This document shows positions 25,433 through 34,238 of a stretch of 64,000 nt of DNA, in pieces. The notes under the pieces are model-generated. The model searched no databases, was not told the DNA's origin, and saw only the letters and a program-made list of their open reading frames with translations. The stretch spans positions 1 through 64,000 of the forward strand of contig PKEB01000014.1 in assembly GCA_002863125.1 (NCBI GenBank). The letters run 5' to 3'. The DNA comes from Flavobacteriales bacterium. Its GTDB lineage: Bacteria; Bacteroidota; Bacteroidia; Flavobacteriales_D; Sanyastnellaceae. The first letter of the stretch is position 1. Each line of letters starts with the position of its first letter. The translations under genes and the position numbers were made by a program.

Positions 25433-27841
25433 TTATTGCTTCATCAGCTGAACCGTTTGGCGGCTACCATTCGCGACCAACTCCAGTTGATAAACGCCAG
25501 TTGCCATGCCGCTCAAATCAATGGTTGACCGAACCGATCCCCAAGCTTGGCTCAAGGTGTTGGTCCATACCAAACGAGCTTGGGCGTCGTATACGCTCAA
25601 TACTACGTCTTCGCCGGCAGCTCCTTCCAAGTTCAAGTTGAACAGCCCCATGCTGGGGTTCGGGCTCACCGCGATGGATTGTAGGAACGTGTACTCTCCA
25701 ATTCCAACGGGAACCCCGAACGTTTCTGTCACTGAACATCCGTTCGCATCGGTCACTGTTACGGTGTATTGACCGGCTACAATGCCTGTCAAGTCTTCAT
25801 CCGCACTGGTGTAGTTGTCAGGACCACTCCAAGCAAAGGAGTATCCACCGTTTCCACCGGCTACTGTGATGTCAAGGGCACCGTCGCCAATGCCACTGTC
25901 ATTCGTGATGACTCCGGTCACGCTGAGTGCGTCAGGTTCTTCCACCGTGGCCTCGGCAGTCGCGGCACAACCGTTCGAGTCCTGCACGTAGTAGGTGTAC
26001 GTTCCAGCTGACAAACCGTCGTAGAACGACGTCGCGTCAAAGTCAACGCCGTCAGCGCTGTACTCGAACACGCCTGTTCCACCTGTAGCGGCCAATTCAA
26101 CCGAACCATCTGTTTCACCGTTGCACGAAATGGCAGACGCTGTAGCTGTTGCAGCAACTGCTTCAATGTCAGCCACAGTGAACGTTGCCTCAGCCATGCA
26201 GCCTTCAACATCGGTCGCAGCGACTACGTAGTCACCTGGGGCCAAATCTCCAAAGGAAGTCACGTCGCCGTTCTCACCTCCATTGAAAGAGAAAACGAGG
26301 CCTCCATTGCCTCCCTCACCACTGAATGAGACTGCACCATTGGAATCGCCGTTGCAGAGAATTCCGCTTGCCGTTCCTGTGATGACAATGGGGTCGGGAG
26401 CACCGACCGTGTATTCATTCGCCGTAGCACCGACACAACCGTTCACATCCATTGCGTAGAAGGTATACGTGCCACCACCAAGGTTGAGGATGTTGCCAGC
26501 TGCAAAGTTCTCGCCATCGGTGCTGAACACCATGCCTGCGGCAGTGCCTGAACCACCAATCGTGATCAAGACGACCACGCCGTCTTCACTATCCGCGCAC
26601 GTAGCATCCAAGATACCGTTCTGTCCATTGGAGACTGAAACCGACAATGCAGGTGGATTGGCTACGGAAATGGCACCCGAAGCTGCCGTGCAACCGTTTT
26701 CATCCATCGCATAAATTGTGTACAAGCCTGGCGACAAATCTGTGAAGTTCAAGTCAGCGCTGCTCTCGTCAAACGACTCAGAGAGGCTGTAGCTCAACGC
26801 GCCTGTTCCTCCCGATGAAGAACCTGAAATCACGGCATCCGAACCGCCGTTACAGCTTACGGACTCCGTCATGCTCGCAGAGATGACGATGGGGTCCGGT
26901 GCAACAATTTCCACATCAATGCTGGCAGCGCAACCTGCGCCGTCGACAGCAGACACTGTGTAGGTACCACCTGCCAAGCCATCGAAGATGCCAACAGCGA
27001 GGGCGGGATCTTCGCCATCGAGGCCGAACAGAACGCCCAACTGGCCACCGGAAGCCGTCACGGTGACTCCACCATCGGCAACACCGGGGCATGAGTTTGA
27101 CGTGACATCTGAAATTGCCAATTCCAACGCGCATGCATAGACACAGGGCTCACCTGACTCGGTTGCATCTGGATTGTAGTTCGTTGCATCGGGGTCCATG
27201 CACCCGAAAATGGCACCTTCCTGGGAGCTGAACGGAACACCGTCATATTGCTCACTGTTTGCTTGCAATCCATTTACAAACAGTTGAACGCTGAAGTTTC
27301 CAGTGATAACCGCATCGTTGGTGACGGTTAATTGCGCGAGGAGCACTTTCAAGTCGTCGCCCGCTTGTGCCTGGGCATCACCAGCAAGCGTAAACCATGA
27401 GCCGCCAAATTCGCTGTCAACGACAAAGTCGCCTCCTGCATTGAATGAAGCAAAGGCATCCTCAAGTCCAACGGTATTGGGTTGACCGGTGACCTCGTCC
27501 TGATTCATGGCCCCAATTGTGATCCATGAATCGTATTCCATGGCTGGGAATGTCCCGAAAAATGCTGGGTTGATGGTCCAACCTGTGTTCGAACCAAGGG
27601 CGTTTTGGTAAAACCCGTCTGTGGAGGTCAACGTCAATGGAGATGCCTGATCTCCGCTAACGGCCGAAACCTCATCCTCAGGGTTGGTACATACCGCATA
27701 AACGTGGTACGTTGTCATGCCGTCGAGTTCCGCAATGCTTCCGTCGTGTTCGGCGTACGACTCCACAGCGATCTCCACCAATTGCCCGTAACTGCTTCCG
27801 ATGAGCAGGAAACAGGCGGAAAGGAGTGAAAAGTGTTTCAT
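25433..27841 (-). CDS. T9SS surface protein with one shared domain and six SprB-like repeats
   Basis: 802 residues. Signal peptide (1-20), one copy of the shared surface domain (about 21-195; MTTYHVY, YDSWITIG, GGSWFTLAG), a single partial ACNYD-like module (213-234), then six SprB-type repeats of about 75-85 residues (about 238-722). Each repeat has the pattern SCNGxxDGxVxVxxxGGxGxxxYS...L.xGxYTxxxxDxNGC. A T9SS type A sorting domain ends the protein (about 725-802; VSPNPSMGLFNLNLEG, VYDAQARLVW, GVYQLELVANG). SprB repeats are known from the mobile gliding adhesin of flavobacteria, so attachment or gliding is a reasonable inference. TATATTTA, close to the -7 consensus, lies about 28 bases before the start. 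Confidence 0.88.
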   Translation of the reverse strand: MKHFSLLSACFLLIGSSYGQLVEIAVESYAEHDGSIAELDGMTTYHVYAVCTNPEDEVSAVSGDQASPLTLTSTDGFYQNALGSNTGWTINPAFFGTFPAMEYDSWITIGAMNQDEVTGQPNTVGLEDAFASFNAGGDFVVDSEFGGSWFTLAGDAQAQAGDDLKVLLAQLTVTNDAVITGNFSVQLFVNGLQANSEQYDGVPFSSQEGAIFGCMDPDATNYNPDATESGEPCVYACALELAISDVTSNSCPGVADGGVTVTASGGQLGVLFGLDGEDPALAVGIFDGLAGGTYTVSAVDGAGCAASIDVEIVAPDPIVISASMTESVSCNGGSDAVISGSSSGGTGALSYSLSESFDESSADLNFTDLSPGLYTIYAMDENGCTAASGAISVANPPALSVSVSNGQNGILDATCADSEDGVVVLITIGGSGTAAGMVFSTDGENFAAGNILNLGGGTYTFYAMDVNGCVGATANEYTVGAPDPIVITGTASGILCNGDSNGAVSFSGEGGNGGLVFSFNGGENGDVTSFGDLAPGDYVVAATDVEGCMAEATFTVADIEAVAATATASAISCNGETDGSVELAATGGTGVFEYSADGVDFDATSFYDGLSAGTYTYYVQDSNGCAATAEATVEEPDALSVTGVITNDSGIGDGALDITVAGGNGGYSFAWSGPDNYTSADEDLTGIVAGQYTVTVTDANGCSVTETFGVPVGIGEYTFLQSIAVSPNPSMGLFNLNLEGAAGEDVVLSVYDAQARLVWTNTLSQAWGSVRSTIDLSGMATGVYQLELVANGSRQTVQLMKQ
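27257..27781 (-). repeat. Copy 5 of the shared ~190-residue surface domain
   Basis: Residues about 21-195 of the 802-residue protein. This is a more divergent copy: MTTYHVY, EDEVSAVSG, YDSWITIG, GGSWFTLAG, LKVLLAQLTVT. Confidence 0.65.
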
Positions 27842-27950
27842 AAGAGTTTAGTTAGTGAATCTTGTTGGTAAATATAGGCGGGTGAACCATTCCATATTTG
27901 AAGAGGATGTGAAAAATACGAGGAGTTTTCATCTCAAAATGTTGACAATG

Positions 27951-27980
27951 AAAAAAGGGAGGTCGCCCTCCCTTTCTTTT
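27951..27980 (-). terminator. Terminator after the CBM-repeat surface-protein gene
   Basis: A 9-bp stem (AAAGGGAGG / CCTCCCTTT), loop TCGC, with an A run that becomes a U tract on the minus-strand transcript. It is 18 bases past the stop at 27998. Confidence 0.8.
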
Positions 27981-27997
27981 CACATAGTTGTAGAAAC

Positions 27998-29776
27998 TCA
28001 GTGCTTCACAAAGACGCTCGAATGAGCGACACCTTGATTCAACCACTGTACAATGTACGAGCCGGCCTTCAGGCTTTCGGTATTCAACACAACGCGCTCT
28101 GTGCCGGCAACGACGTTCTGCTCGAGTACAACGCGTCCGCTGAGGTCAGCGATGAAGAGCTGCGTATTGTTGACCTGAGGAACCATGTCCAATGTCAATG
28201 TCGCATTGAATGGGTTCGGGTATGCATTGAATTGAGCAGCGGCGATTTCATCAACGGACACTACACACGTGCTGCACTTGTTGAAACAAACTGCATCGAG
28301 GATCTCAGGCTCACCGCTCCGCTCGTGGATGCGGTTGTACGCCCCAAATCCATTCGGCAAGCCGCAGCCGTCCGCTTCAAAATTGGCCAGTTCATTGCCT
28401 TCTTCGTCCAACAAAATGCCCGACTCTTCCACGAAATCAACGCCGTTGTCTCCGGTAGTAGGATCGCCGTTGGTGAACTTGTACAAGATGGTCGCTGAAC
28501 CGCTGATGTTGACCGTGACTTCGTAGACACCGTCCATGTCGTCGTCGGTCATCTGAAGCCCTCCAGCTTGCCAGTTGGGGTTGGTAAAGTTGCCAATGAC
28601 CCAAACACCGGTCGCGCTGACTTCTTCTTCGGTCATGTCTACGCGGAAGGTCACGTCGGCTGGATCGGGGTTCTCCACACATCCTGCCTCGCAGGAGTTG
28701 TAGCACACCTCATACACGATGTCTTCTGACCCCACCGTCAATGCGCGGTTGTCACTGCCTTCAGCAGCACAGTCGCCGACAATCAATTCGTTGTCAACGT
28801 TGCCGTCGCCGTTGCCGCTCCAATCGTTGCCGTTGACGAACTTGAACTGAATGTCACCCGGTGCAATACCGATGGTCGCTTCCCAGATGCCGTCACCGTC
28901 ATCGTCGCTCAAGGGGTTGGCCGAAGGCGACCATCCTTGGAAAGAACCGGCGATGTGCACACCGTTCACCGAAACGGTTTCTTGCGTCGTCATGTCCACG
29001 CGGAACGTGACTTGGGTTGGGCTCACGCAGGTGCCACACGCATTGAAACAAGGTGCAGCCAATGTCGAAGAGTCTCCAACCAAAACCATGTTTTCACTGG
29101 TCACTTCCAACACGCGGTTTCCGAAGTCGTCCGCGCAATCTTCACCAGCAAGGGCTTCATTGGGGTTGGACCAGCTGTTGCCATTGATGTACTTGAAGAC
29201 AAGCGTGCCATCTTCAAGGGAATCGGGGTAAAAAGATGCCCACGTTTCCCAAACGCCGTCTCCGTTGGCGTCTGTCATCGGGGTTCCAGCAGGATCCCAG
29301 CCCTGGAAGTTTCCTGCTACGTGCACACCATTTGGAGATACTGCGCTCTCAACGCTCATATCAACACGCAAACGAACGGTCGTCATCCCGCATGCGGCAC
29401 AGCTTCCGTAGCACACGTGGTAGGACGCTTCCGTAGCGTCAGCACCAATGGTCAAGAAGCGGTTGTCATTGCCTGCCAATTCTACTTGGCACGTTGGCGG
29501 AACGTCTTCGACAAAATCCCATGCCATGCCGTTGATGAATTTGAATTCATACGTACTGTTGGCGGGCAAGTCGACGGTTACCTCGTAAACACCATCCATG
29601 TCGTCATCCGACATCATTGTAGCAGCCGGGTCCCATCCTTGGAATCCACCGGCGATGTGAACACCGTCTGCTGAGACGGTTTCATTGTTCATGTCTACTT
29701 GAAACGTAACTGGAACTTGGGCCATGCCCGCAACAGCTACCAACAAGCAAACCGTAAAAGCGTAAAAGTTTTTCAT
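27998..29776 (-). CDS. T9SS protein with four starch-binding/AMPK-glycogen-binding-like modules
   Basis: 592 residues. Signal peptide (1-19, ending AGMAQ). Four modules of about 105-140 residues follow (about 22-128, 129-248, 249-365, 366-505). Each has the pattern VTFxVDM...V...GVHIAGxFQGWDP...M.DxDxDGVYEVTV...FKFxNG, which looks like a CBM20/CBM48-type glycan-binding Ig fold, and each ends with a Cys-rich CYxSCxxC tail. A T9SS type A sorting domain ends it (506-592; YPNPFNATLTLDM, IADLSGRVVL, GSYIVQWLNQG). No catalytic domain is present. Binding of alpha-glucan is a family-based guess. The ATG at 29776 was chosen because it begins the signal peptide. Confidence 0.85.
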   Translation of the reverse strand: MKNFYAFTVCLLVAVAGMAQVPVTFQVDMNNETVSADGVHIAGGFQGWDPAATMMSDDDMDGVYEVTVDLPANSTYEFKFINGMAWDFVEDVPPTCQVELAGNDNRFLTIGADATEASYHVCYGSCAACGMTTVRLRVDMSVESAVSPNGVHVAGNFQGWDPAGTPMTDANGDGVWETWASFYPDSLEDGTLVFKYINGNSWSNPNEALAGEDCADDFGNRVLEVTSENMVLVGDSSTLAAPCFNACGTCVSPTQVTFRVDMTTQETVSVNGVHIAGSFQGWSPSANPLSDDDGDGIWEATIGIAPGDIQFKFVNGNDWSGNGDGNVDNELIVGDCAAEGSDNRALTVGSEDIVYEVCYNSCEAGCVENPDPADVTFRVDMTEEEVSATGVWVIGNFTNPNWQAGGLQMTDDDMDGVYEVTVNISGSATILYKFTNGDPTTGDNGVDFVEESGILLDEEGNELANFEADGCGLPNGFGAYNRIHERSGEPEILDAVCFNKCSTCVVSVDEIAAAQFNAYPNPFNATLTLDMVPQVNNTQLFIADLSGRVVLEQNVVAGTERVVLNTESLKAGSYIVQWLNQGVAHSSVFVKH

Positions 29777-29821
29777 GCGATTAAAGCAGTTTTGGTTAGT
29801 AGTGTGAAAAGTACACGAAGG

Positions 29822-29829
29822 CAAAAGTA
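29822..29829 (-). promoter_or_regulatory. -7 promoter element of the CBM-repeat gene (TACTTTTG)
   Basis: Exact TANNTTTG on the minus strand, 45 bases before the ATG. A TTG lies 15 bases further upstream, slightly closer than usual for the -33 box. Confidence 0.5.
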
Positions 29830-29901
29830 GATGAAATACCACGTCAACGACGCATTTGCTTGCCGGTTTTTTTCAACGGGCCCGTCGTCGGGAACCGGAG
29901 A

Positions 29902-30345
29902 TCAAAAATCAGGCCGCTCGAATCCGAAACCCTTCGCCGCTTCCACCACTTCTTCAGACCATGGCGCCGGCCTTCCCTCCTTGTGGTTGTACGACACCAA
30001 GACGGTCTTCGCTTGGGCAACCAACACCCGCTCCCCTTGCCAATGCTTATACACTTCATAAGCGGCCGTCATGCTCTTTGTCCCAATGTGCTCAATCCAG
30101 GTGACAATGCGCACATCGTCGTTGAAGAGAATGGGCGCGCGGTAATCAATTTCATGCCGAGCTACCACCATCCCTGCGGCGTTCCAATCCCATTTTTTGC
30201 CGAGAAGCGGCTCGAAAAAGGCAATTCGGCTCTGCTCGAAGTAATTGAAGTAGGCAGCATTGTTCACGATGCCAGCAGCATCAATGTCAACGAACCGGAT
30301 CTCTGGGGTATACACTTGCGACGTAGGGAGGTCAAATTCTTGCAT
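29902..30345 (-). CDS. Acyl-CoA thioesterase, 4HBT/YbgC-like hotdog family
   Basis: 147 residues, a single hotdog domain. The catalytic region is VDIDAAGIVNNAAYFNYFEQSR (split here as VDIDAAGIVNNA and AYFNYFEQSR), with the acidic residue and Asn placed as in 4-hydroxybenzoyl-CoA thioesterase and YbgC. Such enzymes hydrolyse acyl-CoA thioesters in the cytoplasm; in other bacteria YbgC is linked to the Tol system, but no tol gene is near. The ATG at 30345 has an exact TACTTTTG element four bases upstream. It is divergent from a small membrane-protein gene, and the two share a near-palindromic promoter. Confidence 0.85.
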   Translation of the reverse strand: MQEFDLPTSQVYTPEIRFVDIDAAGIVNNAAYFNYFEQSRIAFFEPLLGKKWDWNAAGMVVARHEIDYRAPILFNDDVRIVTWIEHIGTKSMTAAYEVYKHWQGERVLVAQAKTVLVSYNHKEGRPAPWSEEVVEAAKGFGFERPDF

Positions 30346-30383
30346 GGTGCAAAAGTACCGGCTCGTACCTTTGGTTCATGCAA
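30340..30383. promoter_or_regulatory. 44-bp near-palindromic divergent promoter
   Basis: Sixteen of 22 base pairs across the centre (between 30361 and 30362) are complementary. Each half carries TTGCATG and a -7 element: TACTTTTG on the minus strand at 30357-30350 and TACCTTTG on the plus strand at 30366-30373. The start codons at 30345 and 30378 are mirror images, and each -33-like TTG lies 23 bases from its -7 element, next to the other gene's start codon. Confidence 0.6.
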
Positions 30384-30713
30384 AAAAACCATTGGGTCCC
30401 CCAAGCCGGCTGGAGCGCTGCTTTGGCCGTTGCATGCTTTGGATTTTACCAATCCCCGGGGGCCGTGGCCTGGTTACTGGCAATGGTTGCTTGCCTCACT
30501 CCGCTCGTGATCAGCCTCTTCCTGAACGGACAACAGTGGGACCGTTCATTTTTTGGCATCGCCGTGATCAGCCTCAACGTCGTCGCCATTGCGGTCGGAT
30601 TGGGACAATGGGCAGTCCTTGCCGCATCTCCTGTCTGGGTCCCACTCCTTCCGTTCGCATCCCTCATCTTGTGGATTGTACACGAACGCAAACCCACCAC
30701 CAAAAGGCAGTAA
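30378..30713 (+). CDS. Small inner-membrane protein, unknown function
   Basis: 111 residues with three hydrophobic segments (about 12-27, 31-48 and 58-76) and a fourth weaker one (about 82-100); the C-terminus is basic (HERKPTTKRQ) and so probably cytoplasmic. I do not recognise a family. Protein-like features support it: start next to an exact -7 element, Trp and Leu patterning of helices, and no overlap with another gene. It ends 163 bases before HU, which has its own promoter. Confidence 0.6.
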   Translation: MQKNHWVPQAGWSAALAVACFGFYQSPGAVAWLLAMVACLTPLVISLFLNGQQWDRSFFGIAVISLNVVAIAVGLGQWAVLAASPVWVPLLPFASLILWIVHERKPTTKRQ

Positions 30714-30810
30714 AACAGGCTAATTCCCGGAAATCGAGCGTAAAACGGCGGTATTTTCTTGTGCTTATCAACAATTTGCACCGCTTTATTCACGAAATGA
30801 CCGGAAGCCC

Positions 30811-30842
30811 TTGTCAGCGTTGAAATCCCGCCTATATATTTG
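30811..30842 (+). promoter_or_regulatory. Promoter of the HU gene (TTG - 21 bases - TATATTTG)
   Basis: TTG at 30811-30813 and an exact -7 element TATATTTG at 30835-30842, separated by 21 bases. The predicted start of transcription is near 30849, leaving a leader of about 28 bases before the HU ATG. This is the best two-box Bacteroidota promoter in the window. Confidence 0.6.
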
Positions 30843-30876
30843 GCCGAGTTGAACATTCATTCTTAATCTCTATACC

Positions 30877-31146
30877 ATGAACAAAGCAGAATTGGTAGAT
30901 GCAATGGCCGAAGGTGCTGGCATCTCAAAAGCAGACGCAAAGCGTGCATTGGACGCATTCGTAGACGCAACAGCTGGTGCGTTGGGCAAAGGAGACCGCG
31001 TTTCCCTCGTTGGATTCGGTTCTTTCTCTGTTTCTCACCGCGCTGAGCGCCAAGGTCGCAACCCACAGACGGGTAAGACTATCACCATCGCAGCTAAGAA
31101 CGTAATCAAGTTCAAGGCGGGTGCTGATTTGAGCTCTAAGGTATAA
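30877..31146 (+). CDS. hup: HU family DNA-binding protein
   Basis: 89 residues, the standard length of an HU monomer. N-terminal dimerisation helices MNKAELVDAMAEGAGISKAD, the conserved GFGSFSVSHRAERQGRNP (residues about 47-64) leading into the beta arm, and the DNA-contacting QGRNPQTGKTI followed by the KFKAGADL end. It bends and compacts DNA as a dimer. It has its own promoter and terminator, so it is a single-gene transcript, as expected for an abundant nucleoid protein. Confidence 0.96.
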   Translation: MNKAELVDAMAEGAGISKADAKRALDAFVDATAGALGKGDRVSLVGFGSFSVSHRAERQGRNPQTGKTITIAAKNVIKFKAGADLSSKV

Positions 31147-31170
31147 GGCACTTGGCCCTTACCGAACAAG

Positions 31171-31199
31171 GCCTCGAGCACCGTGCTCGGGGCTTTTTT
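31171..31199 (+). terminator. Rho-independent terminator of the HU gene
   Basis: Ten-pair stem (GCCTCGAGCA with TGCTCGGGGC, one G-T pair), loop CCG, followed by six T. It begins 25 bases after the HU stop. Confidence 0.85.
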
Positions 31200-31219
31200 G
31201 TTTCGCCCCAATCTCAACC

Positions 31220-31882
31220 ATGCAAAACCCCAAGCTGCGCGCCCTCCTTCCCTACATCAGCGAAGAGCGACTCACCAAGTTTGACGATGCCCTGCAGCAA
31301 CGTACGCGACGGCTGTGCATGGTTCTGGAGAACGTATACCAAAGCCGAAACGCCAGTGCGGTCATGCGATCCTGCGACGGCATGGGCGTGCAAGATGTCC
31401 ACCTGATTGAAGACATCAACCCCTGGGTCTACAACCGCGGCGTATCCAAGGGAACGCCTTCCTGGTTAACTCTGCACCGGTACACAGAGACCGAAGACCC
31501 AACAGAGGCATGCATACAGGCCCTGCGGTCCAGCGGGTACAAAATCGCTGTCACCTCCCCCCACGTAAATGGGTATGAAGCACACAGCCTGCCCATTGAC
31601 CAGCCCGTGGCGGTGGTGATGGGCACGGAATTCAAGGGCGCCTCAGAACGCATGCTGGAGGCCGCCGATTACCACGTATTCATTCCCATGCTCGGCATGG
31701 CGGAATCCCTCAACATCAGTGTAGCCGGCGGCATGATCATGCACCGCATCATGGAAAACATCCGCGCATTGCCCCCGGAGACGTGGCAACTCAACGCCGC
31801 TGAAAAGGAGGCATTGCTGCTGGTTTGGGCATTGAAATCTGTCAAAAAATCAGACGCCATTTTGAAGCACCTCGGGCTGTGA
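31220..31882 (+). CDS. trmH: tRNA (guanosine-2'-O-)-methyltransferase, TrmH/SpoU family
   Basis: 220 residues. The SPOUT trefoil-knot motifs are intact: motif 1 VLENVYQSRNASAVMRSCDG with the catalytic Arg (about residues 34-53), motif 2 VAVVMGTEFKGAS (about 131-143), motif 3 IPMLGMAESLNISVAGGMI (about 155-173). The C-terminal extension after the knot is typical of TrmH. It uses S-adenosylmethionine to methylate the ribose of a guanosine in tRNA, G18 in known TrmH; the exact site here is inferred. It is read from downstream of the HU terminator, with the MATE gene 31 bases further on. Confidence 0.88.
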   Translation: MQNPKLRALLPYISEERLTKFDDALQQRTRRLCMVLENVYQSRNASAVMRSCDGMGVQDVHLIEDINPWVYNRGVSKGTPSWLTLHRYTETEDPTEACIQALRSSGYKIAVTSPHVNGYEAHSLPIDQPVAVVMGTEFKGASERMLEAADYHVFIPMLGMAESLNISVAGGMIMHRIMENIRALPPETWQLNAAEKEALLLVWALKSVKKSDAILKHLGL

Positions 31883-31913
31883 TTTCGGCTCAAGAATACA
31901 GACTTTTGCGGCC

Positions 31914-33254
31914 ATGAATGCTGCAGGCGAATTGAAAACGGGCTATGCCGACTTGTTGCGCATGGCCATCCCCATTTCGGTGGGAACCATGCTGCAATTT
32001 TTCGTCCTGCTCACGGACAATTTTTTCTTAGCGCGGTTGAGCGAACAAGCCATCAACGGTGCCGGCAATGCCGGCCTCGTTTACATGACGTTGGAAATGA
32101 TTGCCGTAGGCAGTGCAGCAGCCCTGCAAATCGTCATCGCGCGGCGCATCGGTGAAGGACGTCGGGACGCGGCGCTGCAAACGTTTCGGACGGGATTGCT
32201 TCTGCACGGCTTCATGGGACTCAGCCTCATGGGCATCGGCATGCTGCTGAACAGCGGCCCGGTCAATTCGGCCATTGCAGACCCGGGCATCCGCACGGTG
32301 TTCACCGAGTTCTTTGCCATCCGCCTGCTCGGGTTCATCCCATTTACAGCGTTGCTCGCCTTCAACGCGCTGTACACCGGCACAGCAAAAACCTGGCCCA
32401 TCCTCGCCATTGGTGCCTGCAGCGCCACCGTGAACATCGTACTGGATGCCGCCTGGGTGGAAGGATGGTGGGGCGTGGAGGCCATCGGAGCAACCGGTGC
32501 AGCGTGGGCGTCTTTCTGCGCGGAGTCAACGGGATTCCTGATTGCCCTGGCATTGACATTGCGAGTGATGCCCGAAGCATTGCGTCCCTGGAGCCTGCTT
32601 TCGTGGGAAGACCTGCGCGCGTGGTGGAAGCTGGCGTATCCGTTGATTGAGCAATTCCTCACCACCGTCTCCACGTGGACGGCATTTTTCTTCTTTGTCG
32701 AAAAAGTCGGAAGCCTCGAATTGAAGGTATCCCACGTCACCCGGAACTTTTTCATGCTGGCGTTTATCGTCACACAGGGGATGCAACAAACCACACGAAC
32801 CTACGTCAGCGGCCTGCTTGGAGCGGGGCGACTCGAGGAGCTGGATCAAACGCTGCGCCGGCTGTTCACGTTGACATTCATCGGGGTTTTGCTGCTTTGC
32901 CACGGTTACATCCTCTACCCCGATCGTTTGGCAGCCGTGTTTTTTACCGATGCAGCAGGACAAGAGGCGATGGTCAAAACCTTGCATCTGCTCTTCATCG
33001 CCGTATGCACGTATGCCTTCACTGGCATTATGCTGTCCACCATACAGGGCAGTGGAGCAACGAACGTGGCGTTTCGCGTTGAATTGGCCGCGGTTACCAT
33101 CTACATGGTTGTCGCTGCTGCACTTACATTGATTTGGCCACAGCCCATTTGGATCATCTGGCGTGTCGAATTGGTCTACTTCTCCTCCATTGGATTGGGG
33201 AGTTGGCTGTACCTTCGGAAAGGCACTTGGCGCCACGCCACCCAACCTTCATAG
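31914..33254 (+). CDS. MATE family efflux transporter
   Basis: 446 residues with 12 predicted membrane segments in two homologous halves. The first half begins LLRMAIPISVGTMLQFFVLLTD (split: LLRMAIPISVG, TMLQFFVLLTD), typical of MATE Na+/H+-coupled drug exporters; the second half begins around KLAYPLIEQFLTTVSTWTAFFF. Substrate is not predictable from sequence. GACTTTTG, one mismatch from the -7 consensus, lies five bases before the ATG, so it may start its own transcript. The fmt gene follows after 9 bases. Confidence 0.85.
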   Translation: MNAAGELKTGYADLLRMAIPISVGTMLQFFVLLTDNFFLARLSEQAINGAGNAGLVYMTLEMIAVGSAAALQIVIARRIGEGRRDAALQTFRTGLLLHGFMGLSLMGIGMLLNSGPVNSAIADPGIRTVFTEFFAIRLLGFIPFTALLAFNALYTGTAKTWPILAIGACSATVNIVLDAAWVEGWWGVEAIGATGAAWASFCAESTGFLIALALTLRVMPEALRPWSLLSWEDLRAWWKLAYPLIEQFLTTVSTWTAFFFFVEKVGSLELKVSHVTRNFFMLAFIVTQGMQQTTRTYVSGLLGAGRLEELDQTLRRLFTLTFIGVLLLCHGYILYPDRLAAVFFTDAAGQEAMVKTLHLLFIAVCTYAFTGIMLSTIQGSGATNVAFRVELAAVTIYMVVAAALTLIWPQPIWIIWRVELVYFSSIGLGSWLYLRKGTWRHATQPS

Positions 33255-33263
33255 TACCGAATA

Positions 33264-34238
33264 ATGGCTGTTTTCCCCACATCTGCATTGAACCGTACGC
33301 TCCGTGTTGCTTTCTTCGGAACGCCAGAATTTGCGGCTGTGTGCCTCGATTCGTTGGTCGCATCTCCCCACGATGTAGTCGGTGTAGTCACGGCTCCTGA
33401 TCGGCGGTCCGGGCGGGGCCAGAAAATCCAGCCTTCGGCCGTCAAAACCGCTGCGGAAGCACACAGCCTCCCTCTGTTGCAGCCTTCCAACTTGAAAGAT
33501 CCCGAATTCAATGAAGCACTTGCCGCCTGGGAAGCGGATGTGTTCATTGTGGTTGCGTTTCGCATGCTGCCCGAGGTGGTGTGGAATGCGCCCGAGTTTG
33601 GCACCATCAACCTGCACGCTTCATTGCTGCCGCAGCTGCGCGGTGCGGCGCCTATTCAATGGGCGATCATCCACGGCCTAGATGCGTCAGGCGTATCCAC
33701 CTTCTCGCTCCAGCACGCCATCGATACCGGGGATGTTTTGCTGCAAGAGCGCGTGGCCATCGTCGAGGCTGACGACGCGGGCGCCTTGTACGAAAAACTG
33801 GTGCACAACGGAAAAACGTTGATCGTAGAAACCCTGAATCGCCTGGTCGCCGGTGAACTGATTCCCCGGCCCCAATCCACGGACCAACCGCTGCTTGAAG
33901 CGCCCAAATTAAACCGAGAAAACACATCAATCAATTGGTCTGAAACCACTGATAATGTGATTAATAAGATAAGAGGCCTTCATCCTTTTCCGAAAGCCTG
34001 GACTCCGTCCATTTTGGGGGATATCAAGGTGCTCAAAGCTCACGCCTTGGATGCAGCCGACGCACTGCGGTCCGAAGGACAGCCCGGGGATGTGGCCTTG
34101 ACCAAAAATGTGTTGGCGGTTCGCTGCAGCGACGGCTGGATCGGAATCGATGAGTTGATTCCTCCTGGCAAGGGCCGCATGTCCGGATTCGCTTGGTCCA
34201 ATGGACTTCAGACTCCGTTGTTGCGCTTGGGAATTTAG
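33264..34238 (+). CDS. fmt: Methionyl-tRNA formyltransferase
   Basis: 324 residues. The formyltransferase domain has [16 protein letters not shown] near the start, the signature [20 protein letters not shown] (about residues 113-132) with the Asn/His pair, and the Asp in [11 protein letters not shown]. The C-terminal OB-type domain (about 215-324) contacts the initiator tRNA. It uses 10-formyl-tetrahydrofolate to formylate Met-tRNA. About 12 residues precede the usual MRVAFFGTP start; an internal start is possible but I see no better ATG. The stop overlaps the convergent mutase gene by four bases. Confidence 0.95.
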   Translation: MAVFPTSALNRTLRVAFFGTPEFAAVCLDSLVASPHDVVGVVTAPDRRSGRGQKIQPSAVKTAAEAHSLPLLQPSNLKDPEFNEALAAWEADVFIVVAFRMLPEVVWNAPEFGTINLHASLLPQLRGAAPIQWAIIHGLDASGVSTFSLQHAIDTGDVLLQERVAIVEADDAGALYEKLVHNGKTLIVETLNRLVAGELIPRPQSTDQPLLEAPKLNRENTSINWSETTDNVINKIRGLHPFPKAWTPSILGDIKVLKAHALDAADALRSEGQPGDVALTKNVLAVRCSDGWIGIDELIPPGKGRMSGFAWSNGLQTPLLRLGI

